DNA of 64,000 nucleotides from Baekduia soli (GTDB lineage: Bacteria > Actinomycetota > Thermoleophilia > Solirubrobacterales > Solirubrobacteraceae). Position numbers and translations under genes: made by a program. Positions 42,170 to 53,047 of the stretch are shown here, piece by piece. Location of the stretch: positions 496,001-560,000 of the forward strand of contig NZ_CP042430.1 in the NCBI RefSeq assembly GCF_007970665.1, read 5' to 3'. Numbering within the stretch: the stretch's first letter is position 1; every line of letters starts with the position of its first letter. Under the pieces are notes generated by a model, which saw only the letters and a program-made list of their open reading frames with translations, was not told the origin of the DNA and searched no databases.

Positions 42170-43264
42170 ATGCCCTCAGTCGTCATCGCGGGTGCCAGCG
42201 GGGTCGTGGGGAACGCGGCGGTCGAGCGCTTCCTCGAGCACAGCGGGTGGGACGTCGTCGCGCTGTCGCGCCGGCGCCCGGAGATCGACAGCACCCGGGC
42301 CTACACCCACCTCTCGGTCGACCTGCGCGACGCCGACGCCGCCAAGTCGGCGCTGGGCGGGCTCAAGGAGGTCACCCACCTCGTCTACGCCGCGCTCTAC
42401 GAGAAGCCGGGCCTGATCCCCGGCTGGAGCGAGCAGGACCAGATGGACACCAACCTGCAGATGCTCAAGAACACGCTCGAGCCGCTGCTGGCCGCCAACC
42501 CCGCGCTGCGCCACGTCACGCTGCTGCAGGGCACGAAGGCCTACGGCATCCACCTGCACCCGATGCCGATCCCCGCGCGCGAGAAGGCCCCGCGCGATGA
42601 CCACGCCAACTTCTACTGGCTGCAGGAGGACTACCTGCGCGGCAAGGCGGCCGAGACCGGCTTCGCGTGGACGATCCTGCGCCCGCAGCTCATCATCGGC
42701 CGCTCCTGGGGCGTCGCGATGAACCTCGCGCCGATCATCGGCGCCTACGCGGCGATCTGCCGCGAGGAGGGCCGTCCGTTCGCGTTCCCGGGCGGCGTGC
42801 CCTACGTGTGGGAGGCCGTGGACTCGCGCCTGGTCGCCGACGTCATCCACTGGGCCGGCGGCTCGCCGCTGGCGGTCAACGAGCACTTCAACGTCACCAA
42901 CGGCGACGTGTTCGCCTGGCGCGACCTGTGGCCCGGGATGGCCGAGGTGCTCGGTGTTGAGCCGGCGCCCGACGACGCGTTCTCCATGGCCGAGTTCCTG
43001 GAGTCCAAGGGCGATGTGTGGAGCACGATCGTCAAGAAGCACGGTCTGCGCGACATCCCGCTCTCCGACATCCTCGGCGAGTCGCACTACTACGCCGACT
43101 TCTGCTTCGCCTTCGGTGCGACGGAGGCGCCGCCGCCGGCGTTCTCGAGCCGCATCAAGCTCAGCCAGGCCGGCTTCACCGACGTCTACGACACCCAGGA
43201 GACCTTCCGCTTCTGGCTGCAGGACCTCATCGGCCGCCGCGTGCTGCCGCGGGCCGACAGCTGA
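42170..43264 (+). CDS. SDR-family reductase of the PRISE (progesterone 5-beta-reductase/iridoid synthase-like) type
   Basis: A 364-residue extended short-chain dehydrogenase. The NAD(P) motif is VIAGASGVVGNAAVERF at residues 5-21, with Arg in ALSRRRP favouring NADPH. The PRISE active-site marks are LLQGTKAYGIH near residue 117 (Lys) and ANFYWLQEDYL near residue 146 (Tyr), replacing the usual YxxxK. These enzymes reduce C=C bonds of enones or enals such as steroids and terpenoids. The ATG at 42170 follows AAGGAGAG. It is probably controlled by the divergent TetR gene. Confidence 0.9.
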   Translation: MPSVVIAGASGVVGNAAVERFLEHSGWDVVALSRRRPEIDSTRAYTHLSVDLRDADAAKSALGGLKEVTHLVYAALYEKPGLIPGWSEQDQMDTNLQMLKNTLEPLLAANPALRHVTLLQGTKAYGIHLHPMPIPAREKAPRDDHANFYWLQEDYLRGKAAETGFAWTILRPQLIIGRSWGVAMNLAPIIGAYAAICREEGRPFAFPGGVPYVWEAVDSRLVADVIHWAGGSPLAVNEHFNVTNGDVFAWRDLWPGMAEVLGVEPAPDDAFSMAEFLESKGDVWSTIVKKHGLRDIPLSDILGESHYYADFCFAFGATEAPPPAFSSRIKLSQAGFTDVYDTQETFRFWLQDLIGRRVLPRADS

Positions 43265-43284
43265 CAGGTCCTCGGCGGTCGCGG

Positions 43285-43307
43285 GCGGGCGCGCATGGCG
43301 CGCCCGC
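43285..43307. terminator. strong GC hairpin after the PRISE-type reductase
   Basis: GCGGGCGCGC (43285-43294), loop ATG, GCGCGCCCGC (43298-43307): a perfect 10-bp stem with a 3-base loop, 21 bp after the reductase stop. It lies between convergent genes (reductase and GntR). The rest of 43265-43452 shows no gene. Confidence 0.6.
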
Positions 43308-43452
43308 GCGCGCCGGGGGCCGGTCCGGCGTGGTCCGGGGCGGCGAGGGGAAGGACGTCTGGTGCGATGCCGGCGCCGGGGTCCTCCGCGGGGGGCGGCC
43401 GAGCGCCCCGCACGGAGCGCCACTGCCCACGGAGCGCCGCCGCCACCGCCCG

Positions 43453-44097
43453 CTAGTCCCCACCCGCCTCGGCGAGCAACCTGATGGTGTTGCGGATGTG
43501 GCCCCGGGCCTCGGCCTCGGCCCGCCTCGCATCGCCGGCGAGGATGGCCTCCGCGATGCGCTCGTGGTGGCCGACGGCGTCGCCGGCGATCGTGATCGGC
43601 ACGACGCGCTCGGGCACCAGGAGCTGGGCCGTGAGGCGCAGGATGTGCTCCTGGGCGTCGACGAACTCGTTGCGCGCCGCCGCCCAGATCGCGTGGTGGA
43701 AGCGGACGTTCTCGTTCGTGTACGTGGCGAAGTCGTCGCGGGCGATCGCCTCGTGCTGGCGGGTGAGCGTGTCGGTGAACAGCGGGGCCAGGCCCGGCGC
43801 GCCGCGACCGGCCGCGGTGCGGGCGGCGAGCCCCTCCAGCACCTCGCGAACCTCGTAGGCGGCGCGGACGCGGGGCAGGTCCAGCGAGGTGACGCGCACG
43901 CCGCGGCCCGGCACGACCTGGAGCAGGCCCTCGCCGGCCAGGGTGCGGAACGCCTCGCGCAGCGGCGTGCGGCTGACCCCGAGCTCCTCGGCCAGCCCCT
44001 CCTGGCGCAGCGGCGTGCCGGGCGGGTAGTCGCCGCGGTAGATCCGGTCGCGCAGCAGCGCGACCACGTCGTCGTTGAGCTGGCTGCGCGTGAGCAC
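43453..44097 (-). CDS. GntR-family regulator, FCD type
   Basis: A 214-residue regulator. The winged-helix region carries LLRDRIYRGDYPPGTPLRQEGLAEELGVSRTPLREAFRTLAGEG in pieces, near residues 15-60. The FCD domain has metal-ligand positions in NENVRFHHAIWAA near residue 128 and GHHERIAEAILAGD near residue 175. The GTG at 44097 lies 19 bp after the end of hyuB on the same strand, so it is probably the third gene of the hydantoinase operon and the likely reader of the palindrome at 47983-47998. Confidence 0.9.
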   Translation of the reverse strand: MLTRSQLNDDVVALLRDRIYRGDYPPGTPLRQEGLAEELGVSRTPLREAFRTLAGEGLLQVVPGRGVRVTSLDLPRVRAAYEVREVLEGLAARTAAGRGAPGLAPLFTDTLTRQHEAIARDDFATYTNENVRFHHAIWAAARNEFVDAQEHILRLTAQLLVPERVVPITIAGDAVGHHERIAEAILAGDARRAEAEARGHIRNTIRLLAEAGGD

Positions 44098-44116
44098 GTC
44101 GCCGCGGGGCCGCCCG

Positions 44117-45879
44117 TCAGGTCGCGCGGGCCGCCGCCCGCGCGGCGTCGGTCGCCTCGGCGTCCGGGCGCAGCTCGTCGTCGAGCACGACGCCGTAGTC
44201 GCGGCGGGCGTCCTGCACGGTGATCAGCCCGTCGCGCGCGTCGCGGGCCACAAGCTGCGGATCGCGCTCCAGCGGGTCGCCGTAGCCGCCGCCGCAGGCG
44301 GTGTGGAACTCGACGCGGTCGCCCGGGTTGAGCTTGTGCGAGGTGAACTTGGAGGGCAGCGGCGCCGCGACGCCGTCGGCGGTGGTGACGATCGTCCGCG
44401 CCGTGCGCCCGTTATGGCCGCCGAAGATGCCCTTGGGCGGGTCGAACTGGCGCTCGGCCTCCGAGGTCACCCAGCCCTCGCCGAGGAAGCGCGTGGTCCG
44501 CACGATCCCCAGGCCGCCCCGCCAGCGCCCGGGGCCGGGGCCTCGTCGCGCAGCTCGTAGCGCTCGACGCGGACCGGGAAGGAGAGCTCCTCCTCCTCGA
44601 TCGGGTTGTTGCGGATGTTCTCCATGAGGCAGCCGATCGAGTCCATGCCGTCCTTGCCCAGGCGCCCGCCCCAGCTGGATTCGTTGACCTGGATGTAGAC
44701 CCAGTAGTTGCGCGTCTCCTCGTCCAGGCCGCTGAACGCGATGACGTGGACCTCCGCGCCGGTGCCGGCGCAGACCTTGTCGGGCAGGGCGTCGGCCAGC
44801 GCGAGCAGGATGCTGTCGGCGGCGATGTTGCACGCGCAGAACCGGGCGTAGGTCGCGCGCGGGAAGCGGGGGTTGAACAGCGAGCCCTCGGGCGCGATGA
44901 CGTGGACCGGCCGGAACATCCCCTCGTTGTTGGGGATGTAGGTGTCGTGGCGGGCCTGGTCGAGGAAGATCGAGCGCACCGCGAAGTACGCGGCGATCTT
45001 CGTCGAGCCCTCCAGCGGCGCGTTGACCGCGGTGTCGACCTCGGGGTGGCTGCCGGTCAGGTCGACGGTGATGTCGCTGCCCTGCTTGACGACCTTCAGG
45101 CGGATCGCCAGGTGCACGTCGCGGTTGCGGCCGTCGTCGTCCATCCACTGCACGGGGGCGACGTACTCGCCGTCGGGCATCTTGGCGATCTCGGTGCGCA
45201 GGAGCCGCTCGCAGTGGTCCATCCACGCGTCGGCCGCCCCGAGGACGGTGTCGCGCCCGTACTTCTGCAGCAGCGCGCCGAACCGCTTGGCCCCCAGCTG
45301 CGAGGCGGTGTAGAGCGCCTCGATGTCACCGCGGTTGATCTCCGGCGTGCGGACGTTGTCGAAGACGTGGCGCATGAGCTCGGCGTTGCGCTCTCCGCCG
45401 ACCTCGAACTTCAGCGCCTTGTAGTTGCGGCCCTCGGCGAACGCGTCGAAGGCGTCCGTGCACAGACCCGCCGAGGCCGAGCCCAGATCGGCCAGGTGCG
45501 CGGTGTCGGCCGCCCAGGCGACGAGCTCGCCCTCCCAGAAGATCGGCACCGCGATGCAGATGTCGGCGAGATGCGACGCGCCGTTGTGTGGGTCGTTGTG
45601 CATGAAGGCATCGCCCTCGACGATGTCGTCGCCCCACACCTGCAGGATGCCCTTGAGGTAGGCGCCGATCGAGCCGCAGTGCATCGCGGTCGTCTCGCTC
45701 TCGGCGATCTCCTCGCCGGCCGCGGTGTACAGGCCGGCGCCGAGGTCCTCGGCCTCGCGGATGATCTGGAAGAAGGCGGTGCGGAAGATGACCTGGGCCA
45801 TCTCCTTGGCGATGGACCCGAAGGCGCCGCCCAGCACGCGCAGGGTCATCGGGTCGATGGTGGTGCCGGTCTGGCTCAT
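44117..45879 (-). pseudogene. hydantoinase B/oxoprolinase-family subunit, apparent one-base frameshift
   Basis: Translation from the ATG at 45879 gives a full HyuB N-terminus: DPMTLRVLGGAFGSIAKEMA, then AMHCGSIGAYLKGI, FMHNDPHNGASHLADI, NNEGMFRPV and VNESSWGGRLGKDG. After VRVERYELRDE near residue 447 the frame is lost in a G-rich stretch (44531-44540 on the + strand). In the next frame the C-terminus continues as GRWRGGLGIVRTTRFLGEG and FHTACGGGYGDPLERDP to 44117. One extra base restores a protein of about 587 residues, normal for HyuB. It is coupled to hyuA by an ATGA overlap. HyuB proteins hydrolyse cyclic amides or carboxylate ketones with HyuA. Confidence 0.85.
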
Positions 45880-47951
45880 GCCGTCTCCAGGATCAGGTTG
45901 CCGTGGGGGTCGACCGTGCACGGGATCCCCGGGTTGATGACCGTGGTCGAGTCGAACTGCTCGACGACCGCCGCGCCGGTGATGCGGTCCCCCGCCCGCA
46001 GCAGCGCCCGGTCGTAGAACTTCGTGGGGTGGCGCCGGCGCTCGCCGGCGACGACGTAGACGACGTCCTGCTCGTGCACGACGGCACGCGACGGGTCGCC
46101 GTCGCCCTGCTCCAGCAGCGGCCAGCGCACCTCGGGGCGGCGCCCGACGCCCATGACGCGGATGTTGACCGCGGTGATCGCGCCGTCGAAGCGCCGCGAG
46201 TAGGTGCGCTCGTGCTCGGCGTGGAAGGCCTCCTCCACGGCCGCCGCCCATGCTGCCGGGTCGCCCTCCAGCGCCGGGATCTCGACGGTCAGCTCGTAGC
46301 CCTGGTTGGCGTAGCGGCAGTCGGCGTAGCGGCGCAGCGCGATGTCCTCCTCGGAGATCGCGTCGCGGCGCAGCGCCTGCAGCGCCGAGGCGTCCAGCTC
46401 GGTGTAGTGGGCGACGAGCCGGTCCCAGTCCAGCTCGGCCAGCGGTTGCATCTCCGTGGCGGAGAACTCGTACAGCGTGTCGGTCGCCAGCAGGCCCAGG
46501 GCCGACGTGATGCCCGGCCGCGGCGGGATGAGGACCCGCGGGATGCCCATCTCCTGCCCGATCTCGCAGGCGAACTGCGCGCCGGCGCCGCCGAGGGCGA
46601 CGAACGTGAAGTCCCGCGGGTCGTAGCCCTTCTGCACCGAGTTGAGCTCGATGGCCTGGATCATCGAGTGCGTGATGACGCCGACGGTGCTTGCCGCGGC
46701 CTCCTCGACGTCCATGCCCAGCGGGCCGCAGACGTGCTCGCGCAGCGCCTGCTCGGCGAGCGCGGGATCGACGACCATCGCGCCGCCCAGGAACGTCGAC
46801 GGCCGCAGGCGGCCGAGCACGACCATCGCGTCGGTGACCGTCGGCCGGGTGCCGCCGCGCATGTAGCACGCGGGCCCGGGGTGGGCGCCCGCCGACTGCG
46901 GGCCGACGTGGAACATCCCCGTCTCGTCGACGTAGGCCAGCGAGCCGCCGCCCGCGCCGATCGTGTCCAGCTCGGCCATCGGGATCATCGCGGCGTAGCC
47001 CCCGACCTGGGTGTCGAGGAGGTGCTTGAGCCGCAGCTCTCCGCGCGGCGCCACGCCGATGTCGGCCGACGTGCCGCCGACGTCCAGCGTGATGACGTTG
47101 TCGAAGCCGGCCAGCCGCGCCGCCCACAGGCCGCCCATGAGCCCGCCCACCGGACCCGACATGAGCAGGTTGGCGGGCTGGCGGGTGGCGCCGGCCACCG
47201 TCGCGACCCCGCCCGCCGAGGTCATCATCTGCAGCTCGGCTCGGATGCCGCGCCCGGCCAGGCCCGCCGACAGCCGCTCGAGGTAGCGGTTGGTCTTCGG
47301 GCCGACGTAGGCGCACAGCGCAGCGGTGGAGAACGCCTCGTACTCCCGGTAGCGCGGGGCGACGTCGCTGCGCAGGAACACGTACACGTCGTCGGCCAGC
47401 TCCTCGCGCAGGATCTCGCCGACGCGCTGCTCGTGGACCGGGTTGAGGAACGAGAACAGCAGGCACACGGCCACGGCCTCGACGCCCCGCGCGGCCAGCA
47501 GCCGGGCCGCCGCCCGGACGGCGTCCTCGTCGAGCGGGATCTCGACCTCGCCCGTGGGCGGCACGATGCGCTCGGCGACCGGCAGCCGGTTCTCACGTGG
47601 CACGAGCGGGTGCTCCTGCCACGGGACCTCCTGGTGGATGGAGAACGTGAGCGGCCGCCGGTGGCGCGCCGTGTGCAGGATGTCGCGGAAGCCCTCGGTG
47701 GTGATCATCCCCGTCCGTGCCCCGTCGCGCTCGAGGACGATGTTGGTGGCGATGGTCGTGCCGTGCAGGAACTGGTCCAGGCCGGCCGGGTCCAGCCCCG
47801 CACGTTCCAGCAGGCGCGTCGCCCCGTCCAGGACGCCCGCCGCCGGGTCGCCGGTCGTCGTCGGCACCTTCTCGACGTGCACCTCGCCGGCCTCCTCGTC
47901 GATGACGAGGAGATCCGTGAACGTGCCGCCGACATCGACTCCCAAGCGCAC
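45876..47951 (-). CDS. hydantoinase A/oxoprolinase-family ATPase subunit
   Basis: A 691-residue protein of the HyuA/oxoprolinase/acetone-carboxylase beta family. It has the actin-fold phosphate motif GVDVGGTFTDLLV at residues 4-16, HGTTIATNIVLERDGARTGMI near residue 63, VITLDVGGTSADIGVA near residue 285 and VALGGAGAQFACEI near residue 465. It uses ATP to activate a cyclic imide, 5-oxoproline-like amide or ketone, working with HyuB. GTG 47951 has AAGGAGA eight bases upstream. A 16-bp palindrome lies 32 bp upstream. The substrate is unknown. Confidence 0.93.
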   Translation of the reverse strand: MRLGVDVGGTFTDLLVIDEEAGEVHVEKVPTTTGDPAAGVLDGATRLLERAGLDPAGLDQFLHGTTIATNIVLERDGARTGMITTEGFRDILHTARHRRPLTFSIHQEVPWQEHPLVPRENRLPVAERIVPPTGEVEIPLDEDAVRAAARLLAARGVEAVAVCLLFSFLNPVHEQRVGEILREELADDVYVFLRSDVAPRYREYEAFSTAALCAYVGPKTNRYLERLSAGLAGRGIRAELQMMTSAGGVATVAGATRQPANLLMSGPVGGLMGGLWAARLAGFDNVITLDVGGTSADIGVAPRGELRLKHLLDTQVGGYAAMIPMAELDTIGAGGGSLAYVDETGMFHVGPQSAGAHPGPACYMRGGTRPTVTDAMVVLGRLRPSTFLGGAMVVDPALAEQALREHVCGPLGMDVEEAAASTVGVITHSMIQAIELNSVQKGYDPRDFTFVALGGAGAQFACEIGQEMGIPRVLIPPRPGITSALGLLATDTLYEFSATEMQPLAELDWDRLVAHYTELDASALQALRRDAISEEDIALRRYADCRYANQGYELTVEIPALEGDPAAWAAAVEEAFHAEHERTYSRRFDGAITAVNIRVMGVGRRPEVRWPLLEQGDGDPSRAVVHEQDVVYVVAGERRRHPTKFYDRALLRAGDRITGAAVVEQFDSTTVINPGIPCTVDPHGNLILETA

Positions 47952-47982
47952 CGCGGTCTCCTTGTTCGGACATCGTCACCCT

Positions 47983-47998
47983 ATCCTGGATCCAGGAT
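47983..47998. promoter_or_regulatory. predicted GntR operator of the hydantoinase operon
   Basis: ATCCTGGATCCAGGAT is a perfect 16-bp palindrome upstream of hyuA. The central TGGATCCA is a shape often bound by FCD-type GntR regulators, and this operon ends with such a regulator. The AT-richer context (CACCCTATCCTGG) may include the -10 element. Confidence 0.6.
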
Positions 47999-48074
47999 CC
48001 GGTGGGGGCGGGCGCCGGGCCGGGCAAGAGACGTACGGATAAGGCCTCTCTCACGCAGGTCTCACCCCGACCTC

Positions 48075-48737
48075 ATGGCCGGCGACCACGATCCGCCCGC
48101 GATGAACGTCCTGCCCCGCACGTCCGAGGCCAGCGCCACCGCCACGCGGCGCCGGTCCGCCCTCGGCGGCACGGCCGGCAACGAGGCCCTCACGCTCATG
48201 ATGGCCGGCGTGCTCACGCTCCTGCTGCTGGCCGAGGGCGTGACGGTGCTCAACGTCGGCGGCCTGCTGACGCCGCACATGTTCATCGGGCTGGTCCTGA
48301 TCCCGCCGCTGGGGGTCAAGGTCGGCAGCACCGGCTACCGCATGGTCCGCTACTACGCCGGGGCCGGCGCCTACCGCGAGAAGGGGCCGCCGGCCCTGCC
48401 GCTGCGCCTGATCGCCCCCGTGCTCGTGGCCGCCACGATCGGGATCTTCGCCAGCGGCGTCGCGCTGCTGGCCGTCGGCCACCGCTCCGACCTGCTCATG
48501 ACGGTGCACAAGGGCAGCTTCATCGTCTGGGGCGCGCTGTTCGCCGTGCACTTCCTGTCCTACCTGCCGCGGCTGCTGGCCGCGCTGGCCGGCGGGGTCC
48601 GCGCGACCCGGCGCGAGACGGTGCCCGGCTCCTCGCTGCGGGCGATGCTCGTGGCGGCCTCGCTGGGCGCCGGCGTTGCGCTGGCGCTGCTGCTGCTGCC
48701 CGTCATCACGGGCTGGCACGGCGAGCACCTGGGCTGA
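48075..48737 (+). CDS. small four-helix membrane protein (cytochrome b561/DUF4405-like layout)
   Basis: A 220-residue protein with four predicted helices: ALTLMMAGVLTLLLLAEGVTV, TPHMFIGLVLIPPLGVKV, LIAPVLVAATIGIFASGVALL and SFIVWGALFAVHFLSYL, plus a C-terminal helix. Histidines stand in helix 2 (LTPHM), before helix 4 (TVHKG) and in helix 4 (AVHFL), which would suit heme or quinone binding. I do not recognise a definite family. ATG 48075 and ATG 48102 are both possible starts. The reading frame is open far upstream only as a shadow of hyuA. Confidence 0.65.
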   Translation: MAGDHDPPAMNVLPRTSEASATATRRRSALGGTAGNEALTLMMAGVLTLLLLAEGVTVLNVGGLLTPHMFIGLVLIPPLGVKVGSTGYRMVRYYAGAGAYREKGPPALPLRLIAPVLVAATIGIFASGVALLAVGHRSDLLMTVHKGSFIVWGALFAVHFLSYLPRLLAALAGGVRATRRETVPGSSLRAMLVAASLGAGVALALLLLPVITGWHGEHLG

Positions 48738-48794
48738 GCCCGGCTGCGCCGCCCGGGGCCGCCGGCCGCCGTCGCGGCTGCCAGGATGGCGGTC

Positions 48795-49886
48795 ATGTCC
48801 GCCCTCTCCACCGGCCAGCGGCTGACGCTGCTCGTCGCCGTGCTCGCGACCGCCGGCGCCGGGGTCGCCCACTACGCCGGCGCCGCGAGCGTCCTGGCGT
48901 TCGCGATCGCCGCCGTGTCGCTGGCCACGCTGGCCTCGATCGTGTCCTTCGCGACCGAGAAGGTGGGAGCGCGCTTCGGCCCCGCGGTGACCGGGGTGCT
49001 GCAGTCGACGCTGGGCAACCTGCCCGAGTTCTTCATCGTGGTCTTCGCGCTCGCCGACGGCCAGGTCGTCGTGGCCCAGACCTCCGTCGTGGGCTCGCTG
49101 TTCGCCAACGCGCTGCTCGTCCTCGGCGTGGTGATCATCGTCGGGGCCCGCCGCGACGGCGTCATGCGCTTCCGCCCGCGCCTGCCCCAGGACACCGCCA
49201 CGCTCATGCTCTCGGCGTCGTTCGTGATCGCGCTCGTCGCGCTGTCCGTGGCGACCGGGGACAAGGCCTCGCACCACGTCGACGCGCTGTCGGCCGTCGC
49301 GGCGGTCTGCCTGCTGGCGATCTACGGCGCGTGGCTGTGGTCCTACCTGCGCTCCGACGGGCCGGCGGCAGAGGAGGGGGGCGCGACGCCCGCGGGCGCG
49401 GAGGCGGCGCCGGCGGCCCACCGCGCCGCCGTGCCGCTCGCCGTCTCGGTCGTGCTGCTGGCCGTCGCGGGCGCCGGGGCGGCGTTCGCCTCGGACTGGT
49501 TCGTCTCGGCCCTGCAGCCGGCGATCGACACCCTGGGCATCTCGCAGGCGTTCGCGGGCCTCGTGATCGTCGCGATGGCGGGCAACGCGGTGGAGAACGT
49601 CGTCGGCGTCGTGCTGGCCGCCAAGGGCCAGGCCGACCTGGCCATCTCCGTCGTCAAGAACTCCGTGGCCCAGGTCGCGGTCTTCCTGTTCCCGCTGCTC
49701 GTCCTCGTGTCGCTACTGTTCAGCCACCACCTGACGTTCCAGCTCGCCCCGGTCTATGTCGGCGCGATCGTCCTGACCGCGCTCGCGCTGTGGCAGATCA
49801 CGGGTGACGGCGAGGCGACGGTGTTCGAGGGCGTCGCGCTCGTGGGGATGTACGTGACCCTCGGCGCATTCGCCTGGCTGGACTGA
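48795..49886 (+). CDS. calcium/proton (CaCA family) antiporter
   Basis: A 363-residue exchanger with about ten helices in two inverted halves. The alpha-repeats are recognisable as STLGNLPEFFIVVFAL near residue 75 and AMAGNAVENVVGVVLAAKG near residue 258 (GNxxE motifs with the acidic cation ligands). An Ala/Glu-rich cytosolic linker near residues 185-210 joins the halves. It exports Ca2+ using the proton gradient. I chose the ATG at 48795, which has AGGA eight bases upstream; the ATG at 48786 has no ribosome-binding site. Confidence 0.9.
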   Translation: MSALSTGQRLTLLVAVLATAGAGVAHYAGAASVLAFAIAAVSLATLASIVSFATEKVGARFGPAVTGVLQSTLGNLPEFFIVVFALADGQVVVAQTSVVGSLFANALLVLGVVIIVGARRDGVMRFRPRLPQDTATLMLSASFVIALVALSVATGDKASHHVDALSAVAAVCLLAIYGAWLWSYLRSDGPAAEEGGATPAGAEAAPAAHRAAVPLAVSVVLLAVAGAGAAFASDWFVSALQPAIDTLGISQAFAGLVIVAMAGNAVENVVGVVLAAKGQADLAISVVKNSVAQVAVFLFPLLVLVSLLFSHHLTFQLAPVYVGAIVLTALALWQITGDGEATVFEGVALVGMYVTLGAFAWLD

Positions 49887-50008
49887 TCGCCCCCGCGGAC
49901 TCCCCACTTCGGACCCTGCCCGCGCGCGCCCTGCGTCGACCACGGCGCGTCGGCGGCGAGGTGCGCGCGGGCAGCTGCTCGAGCGCTTGGCGCCGAGGAC
50001 CGGCGCAC

Positions 50009-50326
50009 TCAGGGGCGCAGGATGAAGTGCACGCCCTCGGAGCCCTCCAGCGAGAACTCCGAGGCCGGTCCCGAGGCGACGTCGAGCACGAACTCCGGCC
50101 GGCCGAAGCGGACGTCCTGCTCCTCGTCGATGTAGACCGGCATGCCCGCCGCCTCGCCGAGGAGCCGGTCGTGGGGGCCCAGGACGAGCTCGCCCTCGCG
50201 CAGGCACAGGGGCGAGCTGCCGTCACAGGAACCGCCGGACTGGAAGAACATCAGCCGTCCGTGCACCTCTTCCAGCCGGGCGATCGCCTCCCGCGCCGCG
50301 TCGGTGACCGCGATCCGTCCGGTCAT
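50009..50326 (-). CDS. DUF779 family protein
   Basis: A 105-residue protein with the DUF779 pattern: IAVTDAAREAIARLEEVHG, then FFQSGGSCDGSSPLCL (two conserved cysteines in a Gly/Ser context), LVLGPHDRLLG and PVYIDEEQDVRFGRPEFVLDV. It is the third gene of a reverse operon after alcohol and aldehyde dehydrogenases, 14 bp after the latter. DUF779 genes are very often beside such aldehyde dehydrogenases; the role is unknown, and the cysteines suggest metal or thiol chemistry. Confidence 0.92.
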   Translation of the reverse strand: MTGRIAVTDAAREAIARLEEVHGRLMFFQSGGSCDGSSPLCLREGELVLGPHDRLLGEAAGMPVYIDEEQDVRFGRPEFVLDVASGPASEFSLEGSEGVHFILRP

Positions 50327-50340
50327 CGCCGCGGTCGAGC

Positions 50341-51873
<1,533 letters not shown>

Positions 51874-51890
51874 GGTGGTCTCCTTCGGGG

Positions 51891-52961
51891 TCAGAACGCG
51901 AAGACGACGCGGGCCGGCACGCGGCCGGCCTCGACGTCGTCGATGGCCTGGTTGACGTCGGTCAGCGACCGGGTCTCGCGGATGACGCGGGTGCGCCCGG
52001 CCGCGTGCAGCGCGAACACCTCGCGCAGGTCGGTGCGGGTGCCCACGATCGAGCCGACGATGGTGATGCCGTTCAGGACGGTCTCGAAGATCGGGATCTT
52101 CACCTCGTTGTCGGCGGGCAGCGCGACGAAGACGAGCGTGCCGCCGCGGCGCAGAGAGCCGTAGGCCTGCTCGAAGGCCTTGGGCGACACCGCGAGGGCG
52201 ATCGCCTGGTCGGCCCCGCCGAGGCGCTGGATGGCCGCGACGGGGTCCTCCTCCGCCGCGTTGACGGTGAACTCCGCGCCGAGCTCACGGGCCAGCTCGA
52301 GCTTGCCGTCGTGGATGTCGACGGCGATGACACGGCCCCCGGCGATGGCCGCGTACTGGACGGCGAGGTGGCCGAGGCCGCCGACGCCGAACACCGCGAC
52401 GAGGTCGGAGGAGCGCGTCCCCGCGACCTTGACGGCCTTGTAGGTCGTGACGCCGGCGCAGGTCAGGGGCGCGGCGTCCGGCGGGTCGACCCCGTCGGGT
52501 ACCGCGACGACGTAGCGGGCGTACGCGACGGCCTCCTCGCCGAAGGCCCCGTCGATGGAGTAGCCCATGTTCTGCTGCTCGAGGCAGAGGGTCTCCCAGC
52601 CCGAGACGCAGTGGTCGCAGACGCCGCAGGCGTAGCCGAGCCAGGGCATGGCGACCCGGTCGCCGACGGCGACCTCGGTGACGCCCGGCGCGATCTCGGT
52701 GACGCGCCCGACGCCCTCGTGGCCGGGCACGAACGGCGGGCACGGCTTGACGGGCCAGTCGCCGCGGGCGGCGTGGATGTCGGTGTGGCAGAGCCCGCAG
52801 GCCTCGACGGCGACGCGGACCTGCCCGGGCGCCAGCTCCCGGCGGGCGACCTGCTCGACGCGCAGGGGCGCCTCGAAGTCGTGCACGACGGCCGCAAGGT
52901 GCGTGGCGGCGCCGGCGGGCGTGGCCGCCGCGGGGGCCTCGTGCGGGAGGGTGGAGGACAT
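51891..52961 (-). CDS. zinc-dependent alcohol dehydrogenase, AdhP-like
   Basis: A 356-residue MDR enzyme. It has catalytic zinc [17 protein letters not shown] near residue 55 with PGHEGVGRV, structural zinc [15 protein letters not shown] near residue 113, [15 protein letters not shown] typical of AdhP-like ethanol dehydrogenases, and the NAD fold [15 protein letters not shown] with Asp in AVDIHDGK. The ATG at 52961 starts a 20-residue Ala/Pro-rich N-terminal extension; alignment with the family begins at [11 protein letters not shown]. It is the first gene of the ADH/ALDH/DUF779 operon. Confidence 0.93.
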   Translation of the reverse strand: MSSTLPHEAPAAATPAGAATHLAAVVHDFEAPLRVEQVARRELAPGQVRVAVEACGLCHTDIHAARGDWPVKPCPPFVPGHEGVGRVTEIAPGVTEVAVGDRVAMPWLGYACGVCDHCVSGWETLCLEQQNMGYSIDGAFGEEAVAYARYVVAVPDGVDPPDAAPLTCAGVTTYKAVKVAGTRSSDLVAVFGVGGLGHLAVQYAAIAGGRVIAVDIHDGKLELARELGAEFTVNAAEEDPVAAIQRLGGADQAIALAVSPKAFEQAYGSLRRGGTLVFVALPADNEVKIPIFETVLNGITIVGSIVGTRTDLREVFALHAAGRTRVIRETRSLTDVNQAIDDVEAGRVPARVVFAF

Positions 52962-53047
52962 CGATCCAGCACACCAGCCCGCACGCGCCCCGTCATCCGT
53001 ACGCGTGACGGGGCGCCCCGGGGAGAACTACCGGGTCGGGCCCGGCC

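Noticed and set aside
43265-43452. Possible small RNA or gene in the gap after the PRISE-type reductase
   Set aside because: Apart from the hairpin at 43285-43307 there is only GC-rich text without a start, promoter or conserved structure that I can see.
47984-48074. Riboswitch-like leader upstream of the small membrane protein
   Set aside because: The only structured element is the hyuA palindrome; no conserved riboswitch core was recognised.
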